Source of the DNA: Nitrospirae bacterium YQR-1
GTDB taxonomy: Bacteria; Nitrospirota; Thermodesulfovibrionia; Thermodesulfovibrionales; Magnetobacteriaceae
Assembly: GCA_039908095.1 (NCBI GenBank)
Contig: JAMOBJ010000004.1
Location: 62,001 to 126,000 of the forward strand
DNA length: 64,000 nucleotides
Direction: 5' to 3'
In this document: one piece after another, positions 26,645-35,728 of the stretch
Numbering within the stretch: position 1 is the first letter of the stretch
Layout: each line of letters opens with the position of its first letter
The notes under the pieces: generated by a model
Database searches by the model: none
What the model was told of the DNA's origin: nothing
The model's input: only the letters and a program-made list of their open reading frames with translations
Made by a program: the position numbers and the translations under genes

Positions 26645-27061
26645 CTAAGCCTGCCCGGGCGCCTTAGCCAAAAGTGTGGCAAGCATGTTGTAGAAAAACA
26701 GGGCTATTGATATAAACTCTATGAAACCAAACACAGGGGCAAGCATATGAAACGACTGCCACGACGATGTGTATTGACACGTGGGATAGAACACAGCCAT
26801 ACCGATAAGCCCAATGTTAGCAAGCCAAAACTGAACCTCAGCAATTTTTACGCTTTTAAGCAGACGTCCGGAAAACCTGGGAAGTATATGATATCCCACT
26901 CCGTATATCATCATTGAGACCCACCCAAGAACCATGAAGTGGGAATGTACAAACCTAAGCGAAAGAAATTTAGTTCCGCTAAGCATAAAAACCCCCATAA
27001 AGGCCGCCACCCCTAAATACACTATGCTCATCACTATAAAATTCCTTACAAATTTATCCAT
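26645..27061 (-). CDS. Small CcoN-like (cbb3 oxidase subunit I-type) membrane protein
   Basis: 138 residues with four membrane helices. FVHSHFMVLGWVSMMIYGVG and YHILPRFSGR resemble the N-terminal helices of cbb3-type oxidase subunit I and NnrS-like proteins, including the conserved His residues. A full oxidase subunit has at least 12 helices, so this cannot be a complete catalytic subunit. Either it is a stand-alone small heme or metal membrane protein of this superfamily, or a remnant. The intact start and stop and absence of flanking homologous sequence favour the former. Confidence 0.6.
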   Translation of the reverse strand: MDKFVRNFIVMSIVYLGVAAFMGVFMLSGTKFLSLRFVHSHFMVLGWVSMMIYGVGYHILPRFSGRLLKSVKIAEVQFWLANIGLIGMAVFYPTCQYTSSWQSFHMLAPVFGFIEFISIALFFYNMLATLLAKAPGQA

Positions 27062-27306
27062 CCTTCCTCCTGACTTTTATTATTATGTTACCACGAATCA
27101 GCTGTTATCTTCCATGATAAACATCATAAAATGCTTAAAGTGGTAGGCACAATAAAGTTGACGTAGATAATGTGCTGTTGTTATTATACTGATACCAACA
27201 AGCGAAACGGAGACTGGCACGGCTTTTGAGCAGCCTGTTAAGGTATAATTTGCTGAAAATTACCGGATTGGATACAATTAAACAAAACACGGGAGGCAGC
27301 ATTAAA

Positions 27307-27927
27307 ATGATAGAAAATATTAATTGGCTGGGTCATGATTGCTTTAAAATAACCGGAGAGAAAACGATTTATACTGACCCGTACAACATTAAGAAATCCG
27401 ATAAGGCTGATTTGATTTTTATAAGCCACAGCCACTTTGACCACTTTTCGCTGGAAGACATAAGTAAAATAAGCGATAAAAATACACAATTCGTTGTCAC
27501 GCATGACTGTGCATTTAAACTTAGCGGTAGATATGTTAAGGTTGCACTTCCCGGAGATAAACTTACCGTTTCAGGGATAGAAATTGAAGCTGTGCCTGCC
27601 TACAATACCAATAAGAGTTTCCATCCAAAATCTAACAACTGGCTGGGATATATATTTAAGGTAAACGGTGTAAAAGTTTACATGGCTGGAGATACTGACA
27701 GGATACCGGAGATGAGTACCCTGAAAAACATTGATATAGCGCTTCTTCCCGTAAGCGGCACATATGTTATGACCGCTGATGAGGCGGCAGAGGCGGCCTC
27801 TGATATAAAACCTAAAATGGCTGTCCCCATGCACTATGGCACCGTGGTGGGAACTAAGGCTGATGCCGAAAAGTTTTCATCATTACTTAAGGGAAAAGTT
27901 GAGGTTCATATTCTTAATGCTCTTTAA
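27307..27927 (+). CDS. MBL-fold metal-dependent hydrolase
   Basis: 206 residues from the ATG at 27307, which has GGGAGG ten bases upstream. The zinc motif SHSHFDHF (HxHxDH) is intact, followed by THDC, MAGDTD and PMHYGT as later ligands. It belongs to the short UPF0173/YtkL-like group of putative hydrolases whose substrates are mostly unknown. Its 3' end overlaps nth by 11 bases. Confidence 0.85.
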   Translation: MIENINWLGHDCFKITGEKTIYTDPYNIKKSDKADLIFISHSHFDHFSLEDISKISDKNTQFVVTHDCAFKLSGRYVKVALPGDKLTVSGIEIEAVPAYNTNKSFHPKSNNWLGYIFKVNGVKVYMAGDTDRIPEMSTLKNIDIALLPVSGTYVMTADEAAEAASDIKPKMAVPMHYGTVVGTKADAEKFSSLLKGKVEVHILNAL

Positions 27928-28561
27928 TGAATCAAAAAACAAGGTTGACGAAATCATTTCAAAACTAAGGGTTAATTTTCCCAATCCTCAGTGTGCTCTG
28001 AATTTCACAACTGCCTTTGAGCTGCTTGTAGCAACCATTCTCTCCGCCCAGTGTACCGACGTAAGAGTTAATATAGTGACAAAGGCACTTTTCAAAAAAT
28101 ACCCTACTATCGATGACTTTGCAAATGCCGATTTAAGCACACTTGAGGAGGATATAAAAACAACAGGGTTTTTCAAAAATAAAGCCGAGGCGATAAAAAC
28201 CTGCTCTCACAGAATTATTGAAGATTATGCTTGCAATGTTCCCAACACGATAGAGGAATTAACTAAATTGCCCGGTGTTGGAAGGAAAACGGCAAGCGTG
28301 GTTTTAGCTGTAGCCTTCTCAATTCCCGCAATACCGGTTGACACTCACGTATTAAGAATAACCAACCGTCTGGGGCTGGTTAATTCTAAAAATCCTGAGA
28401 AGGTTGAAATGACCCTGAGACAAATAATCCCGCAGGAGCAGTGGATTGCATTTTCCCTCAGCACTGTCCTCTTTGGCCGCTCAACATGCAAAGCAATAAA
28501 CCCCCAATGTTCTAAATGCTTTCTGAATGCGTTATGCCCGTGGCCGGACAAAAAAGCCTGA
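27917..28561 (+). CDS. nth: Endonuclease III (DNA glycosylase/AP lyase)
   Basis: Base-excision repair enzyme for oxidised pyrimidines. The ATG at 27917 (MLFNESKNKVDEII) gives 214 residues, the usual length. The helix-hairpin-helix with catalytic Lys is LPGVGRKTASVVL, the catalytic Asp lies in VDTHVLRITNRLGL, and the C-terminal cluster is C-x6-C-x2-C-x5-C ([4Fe-4S]). The start lies within the end of the preceding MBL gene, suggesting coupling. Confidence 0.93.
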   Translation: MLFNESKNKVDEIISKLRVNFPNPQCALNFTTAFELLVATILSAQCTDVRVNIVTKALFKKYPTIDDFANADLSTLEEDIKTTGFFKNKAEAIKTCSHRIIEDYACNVPNTIEELTKLPGVGRKTASVVLAVAFSIPAIPVDTHVLRITNRLGLVNSKNPEKVEMTLRQIIPQEQWIAFSLSTVLFGRSTCKAINPQCSKCFLNALCPWPDKKA

Positions 28562-28580
28562 GGAATGGATTTAACATCTG

Positions 28581-28606
28581 TAGGAACAATCTTGTAGATT
28601 GTTCAG
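28581..28606. repeat. Family E hairpin (GAACAATCT-TGT-AGATTGTTC)
   Basis: Perfect 9-base stem at 28584-28592/28596-28604, about 20 bases after the nth stop. It has the same plan as 28847-28872 and might double as a terminator, though no T-tract follows. Confidence 0.6.
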
Positions 28607-28691
28607 AGACGTTTGGAAGCCGGTTCAAAACAGTTGATAAAACCGGTCTTTTTTTAGGGTGTATAAGTAGTGACGGTTGCACATCTGCCTT

Positions 28692-28818
28692 ATATCAGGT
28701 TGCATTCATTCGATTAACTTCGTTGGCTTCGTCAAAAGTTTCTCGACGTACTAAACAGTACGCCTGCGTCGCTTTCTCCTTGCCGCCTTGTTACTCTTTT
28801 GACTGCAACCTGGTATTA
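28692..28818. repeat. Family A element, subtype II
   Basis: Left ATATCAGGTTGCATTCATT, right TGACTGCAACCTGGTATTA. The inside, GACGTACTAAACAGTACGCC then CTCCTTGCCGCC, matches the copies at 33162 and 38447. With the two family E hairpins it occupies most of the 406-base gap 28562-28967, in which I see no gene. Confidence 0.85.
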
Positions 28819-28846
28819 GTGTTTGACTCGTTCTGTATCCAAATGT

Positions 28847-28872
28847 TGTGGAGCAGTCTGCAAGACTGCCCC
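28847..28872. repeat. Family E hairpin (GCAGTCT-GCA-AGACTGC)
   Basis: Perfect 7-base stem (28853-28859/28863-28869) followed by CCCAACGGGG. It has the same layout as the hairpin at 28581. Confidence 0.55.
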
Positions 28873-28967
28873 AACGGGGAAAAGAGGGGCATCTTGCCAT
28901 GCCTGCGGCGAGATAAATTATCCTCTAAAAACAAACAGCCGAAGAGAGTTTCCCGTGGGTTTTCATA

Positions 28968-29795
28968 ATGGATATTGAGAGTAATCTCTGTAAAGACATT
29001 TCACTTGTTCCTGAAAACATCATAGCTTCTGATCTGAGATGCCTTAAGAGGCCCATTGGCTGTTACAATATCATGTATATACCTGAAACCGGCTCTACCA
29101 ACGATTTGGCCAAAACCATGGCTAAACAAAAAAATGCTCCACATGGAACTGTGATTATTTCAGACTGCCAACACAGCGGGCGCGGTAAGGGCCGCAGTCA
29201 GTGGTTTTCACCCCCGGGGCTAAATATCTACATCTCTGTCATATTGAGGCCGGAAACAGGCTTTCCACAGACCCTTATGAATGTCATCAGCTCACTATCT
29301 GTTGTCTCAGCCATTAAGGAGACATGCAATCTAACAGTTTGGCCTAAATGGCCAAACGACATTTACTGCGGCAATAAAAAACTTGGAGGTATCCTGGCTG
29401 AATCATCAGTGGCAGGCAACTCACTGTCTTATATCGTTACCGGTATCGGCATAAATGTTAATGTCACAGCGTTTCCCGATTCGTTGAATGACACCGCTAC
29501 AAGTATCAGTTTGGAGACTAATAAAAACTTCGAAAGAGGAAATATTGTAGAGTCTTTATTAAAGTATTTTATTAACTATTGTGAGCAATTAAAACATGAT
29601 AAACACTCTCTGGTTAAAACATGGGAATCCATCAGCCGGACGATAAATTCCACTATTACTATTCAAACAGTATCTGAAGCACTCAGTGGCAGAGCTGTTG
29701 GTATAAATGAAGATGGATTTCTGATAGTTAAGAAACCTGATGGAACAAGTGTTTTACTAAAGAGTGGGGAGATTACCCATGTTGTTGGCAATTGA
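28968..29795 (+). CDS. birA: Biotin-[acetyl-CoA-carboxylase] ligase
   Basis: 275 residues. It would adenylate biotin and attach it to carboxylase carrier proteins. The catalytic motif is GRGKGRSQWFSPPGLNIYIS, with KWPNDIYCGNKKLGGILAE next and a small C-terminal domain (SGRAVGINEDGFLIVKKPDG). The N-terminal DNA-binding domain of E. coli BirA is absent, so this is a ligase without repressor function (group I). It overlaps coaX by 17 bases. Confidence 0.92.
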   Translation: MDIESNLCKDISLVPENIIASDLRCLKRPIGCYNIMYIPETGSTNDLAKTMAKQKNAPHGTVIISDCQHSGRGKGRSQWFSPPGLNIYISVILRPETGFPQTLMNVISSLSVVSAIKETCNLTVWPKWPNDIYCGNKKLGGILAESSVAGNSLSYIVTGIGINVNVTAFPDSLNDTATSISLETNKNFERGNIVESLLKYFINYCEQLKHDKHSLVKTWESISRTINSTITIQTVSEALSGRAVGINEDGFLIVKKPDGTSVLLKSGEITHVVGN

Positions 29796-30534
29796 TATCG
29801 GAAACACTAATGTGAAGGCCGGCATTATCGGACAGCCCGGTGTTTTGGAGAAAATATCAATTCCAAATGAGTCATTCAGGAAAAAAGTGCAAAATCCTTT
29901 TAATAATTATACCGTAGGCGGCAAAATTACGGATATTGCCGTGATGTCGGTTGTTCCGGGTATTTCCGTACATGTTGTGGATTGTGCAAGGGAATATTTT
30001 GGAATTGAGCCGGTTTTGATTACCAAAGCAACGGAGTCAGGGGTAAAATTCAGTGTCAGGTATCCGCAGAAAGTGGGAATTGACAGAGTGGCTGTGGCGC
30101 TTGCCGCTGTTGAGGCCTTTAAAGGCCCCTCATTAACAGTGGATTTTGGCACCGTGACATCAATAAGTGTAATGGATGGAGACGGTGTGTTTTCCGGAGG
30201 AGCACTCTTGCCGGGAATCAGACTACTTTCAGAGAGCCTTCATAACCACACCGCAATGCTTCCACTTGTTCAACTTGAGGGGATAAAACCGTCTGCACTG
30301 GGAAAGGATACGGAAGAAGCGGTTCTCTCCGGAGTTTTTTATGGAACGGCGGGGGCGGTAGATAACATTACACGTGAAATTGAAAGAGAATTAGGTTATA
30401 ATATAAGTATAGCGGTAACGGGTGGCAATGCTCCATTAATGGAGTCCTTTTTAAGGGAAGTTGACTTGTATGATTTGAACCTTTCTCTGAAGGGGCTCGG
30501 ACTTCTTTATGAACGACTAAGTAAGGGGATATAA
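29779..30534 (+). CDS. coaX: Type III pantothenate kinase
   Basis: First step of CoA synthesis. The ATG at 29779 with a GGGGAG site gives MLLAIDIGNTNVKAGIIG, the canonical start (251 residues). GIDRVAVALAA and VDFGTVTSISVMDGDG follow. The usual DFGTATT(F/Y)D element is altered to DFGTVTSISVMDGDG here, a mild divergence in the phosphate-binding region. birA-coaX pairing is common in bacteria and the 17-base overlap indicates coupling. Confidence 0.9.
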   Translation: MLLAIDIGNTNVKAGIIGQPGVLEKISIPNESFRKKVQNPFNNYTVGGKITDIAVMSVVPGISVHVVDCAREYFGIEPVLITKATESGVKFSVRYPQKVGIDRVAVALAAVEAFKGPSLTVDFGTVTSISVMDGDGVFSGGALLPGIRLLSESLHNHTAMLPLVQLEGIKPSALGKDTEEAVLSGVFYGTAGAVDNITREIERELGYNISIAVTGGNAPLMESFLREVDLYDLNLSLKGLGLLYERLSKGI

Positions 30535-30576
30535 GGTCAGGTGGATGTCCCTTTACATCTTGCAAGGAGGTGTCTT

Positions 30577-31023
30577 ATGGAGATAAGGAAAATATTAGTA
30601 CCGACGGATTTTATGGAAGGCGCATCGTGGGCTGCGGATTACGCATCAGACTTAGCAAAGCGTTATGGTGCCTCAATCTATGTTTTCCATGTGATTTACG
30701 ACGTTGCCGGCGCTGTGGGATGGTACCTGCCACAGTTGTCTTATGATGAGTTCTATAAGGACATAGAGGAGAATGCTCAGAAGGAACTTCAATTGATCTA
30801 TGAGCAACAGCTTAAGGATGTGGAATCAGTCTCCAGGCACATAGCCAGAGGGAATCCGGCAGATGAAATTCTTAAATTTGCAGACACCAACAGCATAGAC
30901 CTTATAGTGATGGGAACTCATGGCAGAAAAGGCATTGACAGGATGATTTTTGGCAGTACGGCGGAAAAGGTGGTAAGAAATGCCAAGTGTCCGGTTTTGA
31001 CAACACGTATCCAGTCTGAGTAA
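30577..31023 (+). CDS. Universal stress protein (UspA family)
   Basis: 148 residues in one Usp domain. It begins MEIRKILVPTDFMEGASWAA after AAGGAGG. The ATP-binding motif is GTHGRKGIDRMIFGS with TAEKVVRNAKCPVL (G-x2-G-x9-G-S/T), so it is of the ATP-binding type. It lies 42 bases after coaX and may be transcribed with it. Confidence 0.92.
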   Translation: MEIRKILVPTDFMEGASWAADYASDLAKRYGASIYVFHVIYDVAGAVGWYLPQLSYDEFYKDIEENAQKELQLIYEQQLKDVESVSRHIARGNPADEILKFADTNSIDLIVMGTHGRKGIDRMIFGSTAEKVVRNAKCPVLTTRIQSE

Positions 31024-31040
31024 TATACTAAGCACAGGAA

Positions 31041-32147
31041 ATGTTTAAATATGACGTACATGTGGCGATAGTGGGGGGGGGCCCGGCAGGTGCCACAGCA
31101 GCCAGGGTGCTTGGACGGGCCTCCGTGGAGACGGTATTAATCGAGAGAAATCCTGATAATGAAAAACCTTGCGGTGGCGGGTTAATATCCACGGCTTTTG
31201 ATGAGTTTGAAATACCACAGTCTCTAATCACTAAAGAAGTCCATTCCCTTGAAATCATATCTCCTAAGGGTGCGATGCAGGAGATAGACCTGGAGGGCGC
31301 ATATGTGTCGATAATCAACCGCAGGGAATTTGATAAAGCACTTAGACAAGAGGCGCAGCGGGCAGGTGTTGATGTAATTACAGGTACTGTTACCGGAGTT
31401 TCCGTTGACAGAGGTGGTGTGGCGCTTAGGATTAATTCTCAGGGGTGGCAGAGGACATTAAGGGCCCGGTATGTGATTGCCGCCGATGGTGTAAACTCCA
31501 CTGTAAGAAGGGCGGTAACCGGCACTTCCCCCAGCCGTATATTTACAACTCATGAGGTTATCCCTGACCGGGGCGTAACAAAGTGCCGTTTTCAATTTGG
31601 GAAACTTTATGCACCTGGGTTTTATGCATGGATTTTCCCGCACCATAACGGAATATCGGTAGGAACCGGCACGGTGGACACCGCTGCCGCCGGACTGTGT
31701 CTGGATAATTTTATTAAAGACAGCGGCATTAAAACAGTTGGCAAACGGAGGGGATACTTCATTCCGGTCTGGGACGGTAGTGCCTACTACAAAAGCGGGG
31801 TCTTTTTTGTGGGTGATGCGGCAGGGCAGGTGCTTCCTGTAACCTATGAGGGAATATGCTATGCCATGAAGTCGGCCAAACTGGCTGCTGAAGCTATAAT
31901 AAATGACAGGCCGAAAAATTACAAAAAACACTGGCAATCGAAATACAGAAAACACTTTATTCTTATGAGAGCGCTTCAGAGTTATTTTTTGCAAAGTGAT
32001 GAGGCAGCCGAGGAGCTTGTGTCAATTCATGGCAGGGCTGATATCAGAGAGGCTTCTATGGGCCTCTGGACTCAAAAAACTATAAGCTTAAAGGAAATCA
32101 CCACCTTAACGACAAAGTTACTTAAAAGGTATTTTTTTGGAAATTAA
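31041..32147 (+). CDS. Geranylgeranyl reductase-family FAD oxidoreductase
   Basis: 368 residues. The FAD-binding Rossmann motif is VAIVGGGPAGATAARVLG, the PCGGGL segment follows the second strand, and the second FAD motif is FFVGDAAGQVLPVTYEGICY. The family reduces isoprenoid chains (geranylgeranyl groups, menaquinone side chains, archaeal lipids) or related substrates; the substrate here is unknown. It begins 17 bases after the usp gene. Confidence 0.85.
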   Translation: MFKYDVHVAIVGGGPAGATAARVLGRASVETVLIERNPDNEKPCGGGLISTAFDEFEIPQSLITKEVHSLEIISPKGAMQEIDLEGAYVSIINRREFDKALRQEAQRAGVDVITGTVTGVSVDRGGVALRINSQGWQRTLRARYVIAADGVNSTVRRAVTGTSPSRIFTTHEVIPDRGVTKCRFQFGKLYAPGFYAWIFPHHNGISVGTGTVDTAAAGLCLDNFIKDSGIKTVGKRRGYFIPVWDGSAYYKSGVFFVGDAAGQVLPVTYEGICYAMKSAKLAAEAIINDRPKNYKKHWQSKYRKHFILMRALQSYFLQSDEAAEELVSIHGRADIREASMGLWTQKTISLKEITTLTTKLLKRYFFGN

Positions 32148-32160
32148 GGTTTTTCTATCA

Positions 32161-32188
32161 TTGCATCAGTTTTGTATTAATATTATAA
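32161..32188 (+). promoter_or_regulatory. Putative sigma-70 promoter of the tonB-like gene
   Basis: TTGCAT (32161-32166), a 16-base spacer and TTATAA (32183-32188), 37 bases before the start codon. Both boxes are imperfect. Confidence 0.35.
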
Positions 32189-32224
32189 GCATTTTACACT
32201 TTCTGAGCAAAGGCCCCTCAGCTA

Positions 32225-33139
32225 ATGTTTAAACGCTATATAATTCTCTCAGCCTTATTTCACATAATTCTGATTTTACTTCTGACATATGTTTACAAAA
32301 AAGAAAAAAAACCGTGGGTACCTCCGCCCATAACGGCTAAGATAGTAACAAAGGAAGCTGATTTTCCGAGGGTTCCAGACTCAGACAAGACGGAGAGAGC
32401 AGATAGTGAAGAGAAAACAAAGGGGGCGGGACAGCCGCAGCAGCCGGCAGCGGCGGCGCCTCAGAGTGAGTCACGTAGGGCATCACCGTCACAAAGGCCG
32501 CAGCCGCCGTCTCAGCATTCTGCAAAGACGCAGCCTGCTGGTAAACCACAGCAACCAAAGGTTGACGTTAAACCACATAGGAGCCAAGGAGAGACAGAAA
32601 AACCACACGCCCCCGCTAAAACAGAAATCACCGGCTCTGAAGCCGACAGCGCCGGTGCAGCGAAAACCGCAACTCCGTCAAGGGGGCAAAAACCCTCACC
32701 TCCAAGCGTTGCAAATCTCTTTGATAAAGATATAATCGCTAAACACTCACAGATTACCGGTGTTAAACAGGGTAAGGACAGGACTTATGGAGCGGAGAAA
32801 GACACAGGTTTGTCTTTTGAAGTTGAGGATATGAAATATGAGGGATATATGAGAAGACTACGTGAGATGATAGAAGCCTCATGGATATATCCTCCGGATG
32901 CTTTAAAGCGCAAAATAACCGGAGATTTGCAGTTGAGTTTCACAATAAACAAAAACGGGACTCTTGGGCAGGTTTATGTGTTTAGGACCTCAGGAAACCG
33001 CAGCCTTGATGATGCCGCAGTACAGTCAATCAAAGATGCCTCGCCGTTTTGGCCGCTACCCAATGAGTGGCAAATGGAAACGTTTACAATTAGAGGGCGT
33101 TTTGTTTACCATATTTATGATATGGACAGGCGGCGGTAG
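32225..33139 (+). CDS. TonB family energy transducer
   Basis: 304 residues: short cytoplasmic start, one membrane helix (residues 5-22), a long Pro/Gln/Lys-rich periplasmic linker (about 35-160) and a C-terminal TonB domain (YMRRLREMIEASWIYPP, LSFTINKNGTLGQVYVFRTS, SLDDAAVQSIKDASPFWPLP). It would transmit proton-motive force from ExbBD to outer-membrane receptors or to another envelope partner. No exbB, exbD or receptor gene is adjacent. Confidence 0.88.
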   Translation: MFKRYIILSALFHIILILLLTYVYKKEKKPWVPPPITAKIVTKEADFPRVPDSDKTERADSEEKTKGAGQPQQPAAAAPQSESRRASPSQRPQPPSQHSAKTQPAGKPQQPKVDVKPHRSQGETEKPHAPAKTEITGSEADSAGAAKTATPSRGQKPSPPSVANLFDKDIIAKHSQITGVKQGKDRTYGAEKDTGLSFEVEDMKYEGYMRRLREMIEASWIYPPDALKRKITGDLQLSFTINKNGTLGQVYVFRTSGNRSLDDAAVQSIKDASPFWPLPNEWQMETFTIRGRFVYHIYDMDRRR

Positions 33140-33161
33140 GCGGTATAACTGATATTGAGCG

Positions 33162-33287
33162 ATACCAAGTTGCAGTCATTCTATTAACTTTGTTGGCTTC
33201 GTCGAAAGCTCCTTGACGTACGAGCATAGTACGCCTTTGTCGTTTTCTCCTTGCCGCCTCGTTACTCTTTTGACTGCTACTTGGTAT
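33162..33287. repeat. Family A element, subtype II (complete)
   Basis: 126 bases between ATACCAAGTTGCAGTCATT and TGACTGCTACTTGGTAT. The inside reads TTTGTTGGCTTCGTC, GACGTACGAGCATAGTACGCC and CTCCTTGCCGCCTCGTTACT. It fills the 171-base space between tonB and the convergent glycosyltransferase gene. Confidence 0.9.
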
Positions 33288-33310
33288 GAATATTAGCAGG
33301 CAGCTGAAAT

Positions 33311-35008
33311 TTAAGGGAAATGATACACAAGGAAGCTGTGGGCAACGACTGCAACGGGCTTCATGTTTCTCAGATACATTCTTTCCAGACGTTCATAGCC
33401 TTTGGGTAAAAACTTTCCACCCAACTCAATAGCAGTAATACTGATAGCAAGATAGCCTTTAGGCTTGCCGTTTTCGCTACTCAGCCGGTGTTTAAATATC
33501 TTTCCTTCGTCGAAAAGATCGGAATAAGTTTCCATCCATGAATGAACGGTAATTGACTCTATTTTGTTTTTCTGAGCCCAAAAATAAAGCCGTTTGAGAT
33601 TTTGCCCCCAGTCCAGGTTAGAATCAAGCAGATGTTTGTAACCATTAGCGGGGCCTCCGGCAAAAACATTGAAATAAGCTGTATAGTATGGATAGATGCT
33701 AATCAGGCTGAAAAGCTGAAAAGCTACAGCTCCATACCATAGTTTATATTTTAACCAAAACTGTTGGCGTGACAAGAGCATAATCGCCTGAAGAGTAAGA
33801 GAGGTAATCATCGGCAGAATATGGCGGATGCCTATATTGAGGTCAGAGGTTATAGATACACAAAGGTAGATTCCGCTAAAAAACAGCAGGAGTTTCTCCA
33901 GAGGGTGTGCTTCAGTGTTTTTCCGCCAAAACAGTATTAAACTCAGAGCGAATAAGACCAGCAGAGTTGGGGTTTCTTTATAGAGCAAAGCTAAAGGGAA
34001 ATAGTACCACCAGCCTTTATTAACTCTGACCTCACCGTTTAGATATTGGGGCAGGTGACTCTGCTGATGTCCTAACCGGGAACGTATAGTGACATGATTA
34101 AAACCAATCTTATATATAAATACCGGCCTTAAGAAAATACTTGTTTCACTGGTTGACTCTGTAGTGTGCAGGCCGTTTTTAATCTTATAATTGAGCTGAT
34201 TTGTGTTTACGTGCATGGCGGCCCCAAAAATAACCAGATAAACTAAAAGCCATGGTGCAATCAGAATCAGAGCAGAATTAAAAAAGATCTTTTTAAATGT
34301 TTTTACTCCGTCAGGCTTAAAAAATTGTTTAAGCTCATAAAAAATCTGGAAAACTAAAATAAATAAATAAATGAGTATTGCAGAGAATTTGCTTAAGAGT
34401 GCCGCCCCCAAAAATAAAGCGGTTAAGTAAAGATACGTGCTCCGTTGTTTTTTCAGGAAAATGCCAAAGGCGGTCAGTGAAAGCACTGAAAATAAGGCGA
34501 CACCGGCATCGGTTGTAATATAACGGGCATGTGCAAAAAAGTTTGGTTCAAAGGCAATAAAAAATACACCAAGCAATGCCGGCACAGGTGAGATTATTTG
34601 TCTTAGAAGCATACCTAAGATAAATAGTAAAAATGTGTTAAATACGATTAGTGCCACACGTCCGGCAAACAAAATATTGTCATAGTTACTTTTGTTGAGG
34701 GTATAAAAAGTGTTAATCTCATTCGATTCGTATTCTGAACCGGAAAATATGAGGTCGGTTTTATAATTGATATTCTGAAAAAGCAACGGTACTGCCGCAA
34801 TCATTTTATACAATGGTGGGTGCTCCAGGTTTATTATAAAATTCTGGTCCCTGAGAGCGGCAAAGCCCGAGGGGATATGAACTATTTCATCAATAGTAAG
34901 TCCGTCATCTTTGACACTAACTACGGCGATACAAGCAAACGTTGCACACAATCCCAGAAGTGCTAAGATGTAACGTATTTTTCTTTTTGCAAAGTAAACA
35001 GATTCCAT
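33311..35008 (-). CDS. GT39/PMT-like membrane glycosyltransferase
   Basis: About 565 residues from the ATG at 35008 (MESVYFAKRK). The open frame extends to 35092, but its first codons run through a family A terminal repeat (35069-35080), so the later start is preferred. It has about ten membrane helices. LTIDEIVHIPSG in the first loop carries the catalytic acid typical of GT-C enzymes, and LEHPPLYKMIAAVPLL follows as in ArnT/PMT relatives. LDSNLDWGQNLKRLYFW in the C-terminal region is typical of this subgroup. It would transfer a sugar from a lipid carrier; the acceptor is unknown. Its direct neighbours are repeats. Confidence 0.78.
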   Translation of the reverse strand: MESVYFAKRKIRYILALLGLCATFACIAVVSVKDDGLTIDEIVHIPSGFAALRDQNFIINLEHPPLYKMIAAVPLLFQNINYKTDLIFSGSEYESNEINTFYTLNKSNYDNILFAGRVALIVFNTFLLFILGMLLRQIISPVPALLGVFFIAFEPNFFAHARYITTDAGVALFSVLSLTAFGIFLKKQRSTYLYLTALFLGAALLSKFSAILIYLFILVFQIFYELKQFFKPDGVKTFKKIFFNSALILIAPWLLVYLVIFGAAMHVNTNQLNYKIKNGLHTTESTSETSIFLRPVFIYKIGFNHVTIRSRLGHQQSHLPQYLNGEVRVNKGWWYYFPLALLYKETPTLLVLFALSLILFWRKNTEAHPLEKLLLFFSGIYLCVSITSDLNIGIRHILPMITSLTLQAIMLLSRQQFWLKYKLWYGAVAFQLFSLISIYPYYTAYFNVFAGGPANGYKHLLDSNLDWGQNLKRLYFWAQKNKIESITVHSWMETYSDLFDEGKIFKHRLSSENGKPKGYLAISITAIELGGKFLPKGYERLERMYLRNMKPVAVVAHSFLVYHFP

Positions 35009-35120
35009 AGTTAGCCCCATATATTTTGCCATTATAAACACATGAAAGTCCATCTGTTTTCGTATTTTATACCAAGTTGTTACTCCATGCATAAACGTGT
35101 TCAGTCCAGAATTGCTGTGT

Positions 35121-35189
35121 CCCCTCTTTTTTCGTACAAGTATGCCCCATCTGATTATTTTTTAGTAGATGGGGTTAAATTGACGCTTG
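35121..35189. repeat. Family D repeat, copy 2
   Basis: CCCCTCTTTTTTCGTACAAG, then CCCCATCT (35146-35153) and AGATGGGG (35167-35174) as a perfect hairpin, then TTAAATTGACGCTT. It parallels 21887-21953. Confidence 0.6.
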
Positions 35190-35355
35190 ATATGCTATAT
35201 TAAAGCATAAGACTTTTTGATATGTAACATTTTAATGGGAAAATAAGAAGAAATAAATGCTTCTAACTAAAAAGAAGAGAGATAGAAATGTGTTACAATT
35301 TTGAAAAGGATGAAATTATGCACCTGTCAGATTAAATACTGTTCACTACAATTAT

Positions 35356-35571
35356 ATGGACAAAGTAACTGTATATTATCAAAAGGAACTTGATACTATG
35401 GATATCTGGTTTGGGAAACCAGAGGATGAGTATATTTGTGAAGAGGCTGGTGAAGGTATAATATTTAAGAAAAACAGAGATGGTATGGTTATCGGAATCG
35501 AAAAACTCTATGTAAGTAAAACTGTAGACATAGATGGTAAAACTATCCCTTTTGAGTTGGTAGTTGCATAA
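35356..35571 (+). CDS. DUF2283 family small protein
   Basis: 71 residues matching the DUF2283 pattern: VTVYYQKELDTMDIWFG, then a Glu-rich loop and GIIFKKNRDGMVIGIE. Such proteins often sit next to DUF4258-type toxins or stand alone; no partner is adjacent here. Function is unknown. No membrane segment. Confidence 0.8.
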   Translation: MDKVTVYYQKELDTMDIWFGKPEDEYICEEAGEGIIFKKNRDGMVIGIEKLYVSKTVDIDGKTIPFELVVA

Positions 35572-35683
35572 AAAAAGATATGGGGGTAGAGTGCATTAAT
35601 GAAAATAACCAAATGCCAACCTATGCACTCATTCCGGTTTCGTTCCTGGATACATTCCTAACCCAGTAGCCACAAGGGTGTTC

Positions 35684-35708
35684 GGGGGTTCGAATCCCCT
35701 ACCGTCCA
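35684..35708 (+). tRNA. tRNA 3'-end fragment (T-arm plus acceptor strand)
   Basis: GGGGG-TTCGAAT-CCCCT forms a consensus T-arm, followed by a 7-base acceptor strand ACCGTCC and discriminator A. A matching 5' acceptor strand (GGACGGT), D-arm and anticodon arm are not found upstream, so this is only the 3' part of a tRNA. Such fragments are typical of attachment sites left by integrating elements. No integrase is in this window. Core sequence of a family A element begins 21 bases downstream. Confidence 0.6.
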
Positions 35709-35728
35709 CTCATTTTCTAATTCATTTG

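Noticed and set aside
26645..27061. Active cbb3 oxidase
   Set aside because: Only four helices and no CcoO/CcoP genes.
27200..27226. Possible sigma-54 site TGGCACGGCTTTTGAG upstream of the MBL hydrolase
   Set aside because: The GC of the -12 element is GA, so it is only a partial match.
28516..28968. 150-codon plus-strand frame overlapping nth and ending at birA
   Set aside because: It translates two hairpins and a family A element and has no recognisable protein features.
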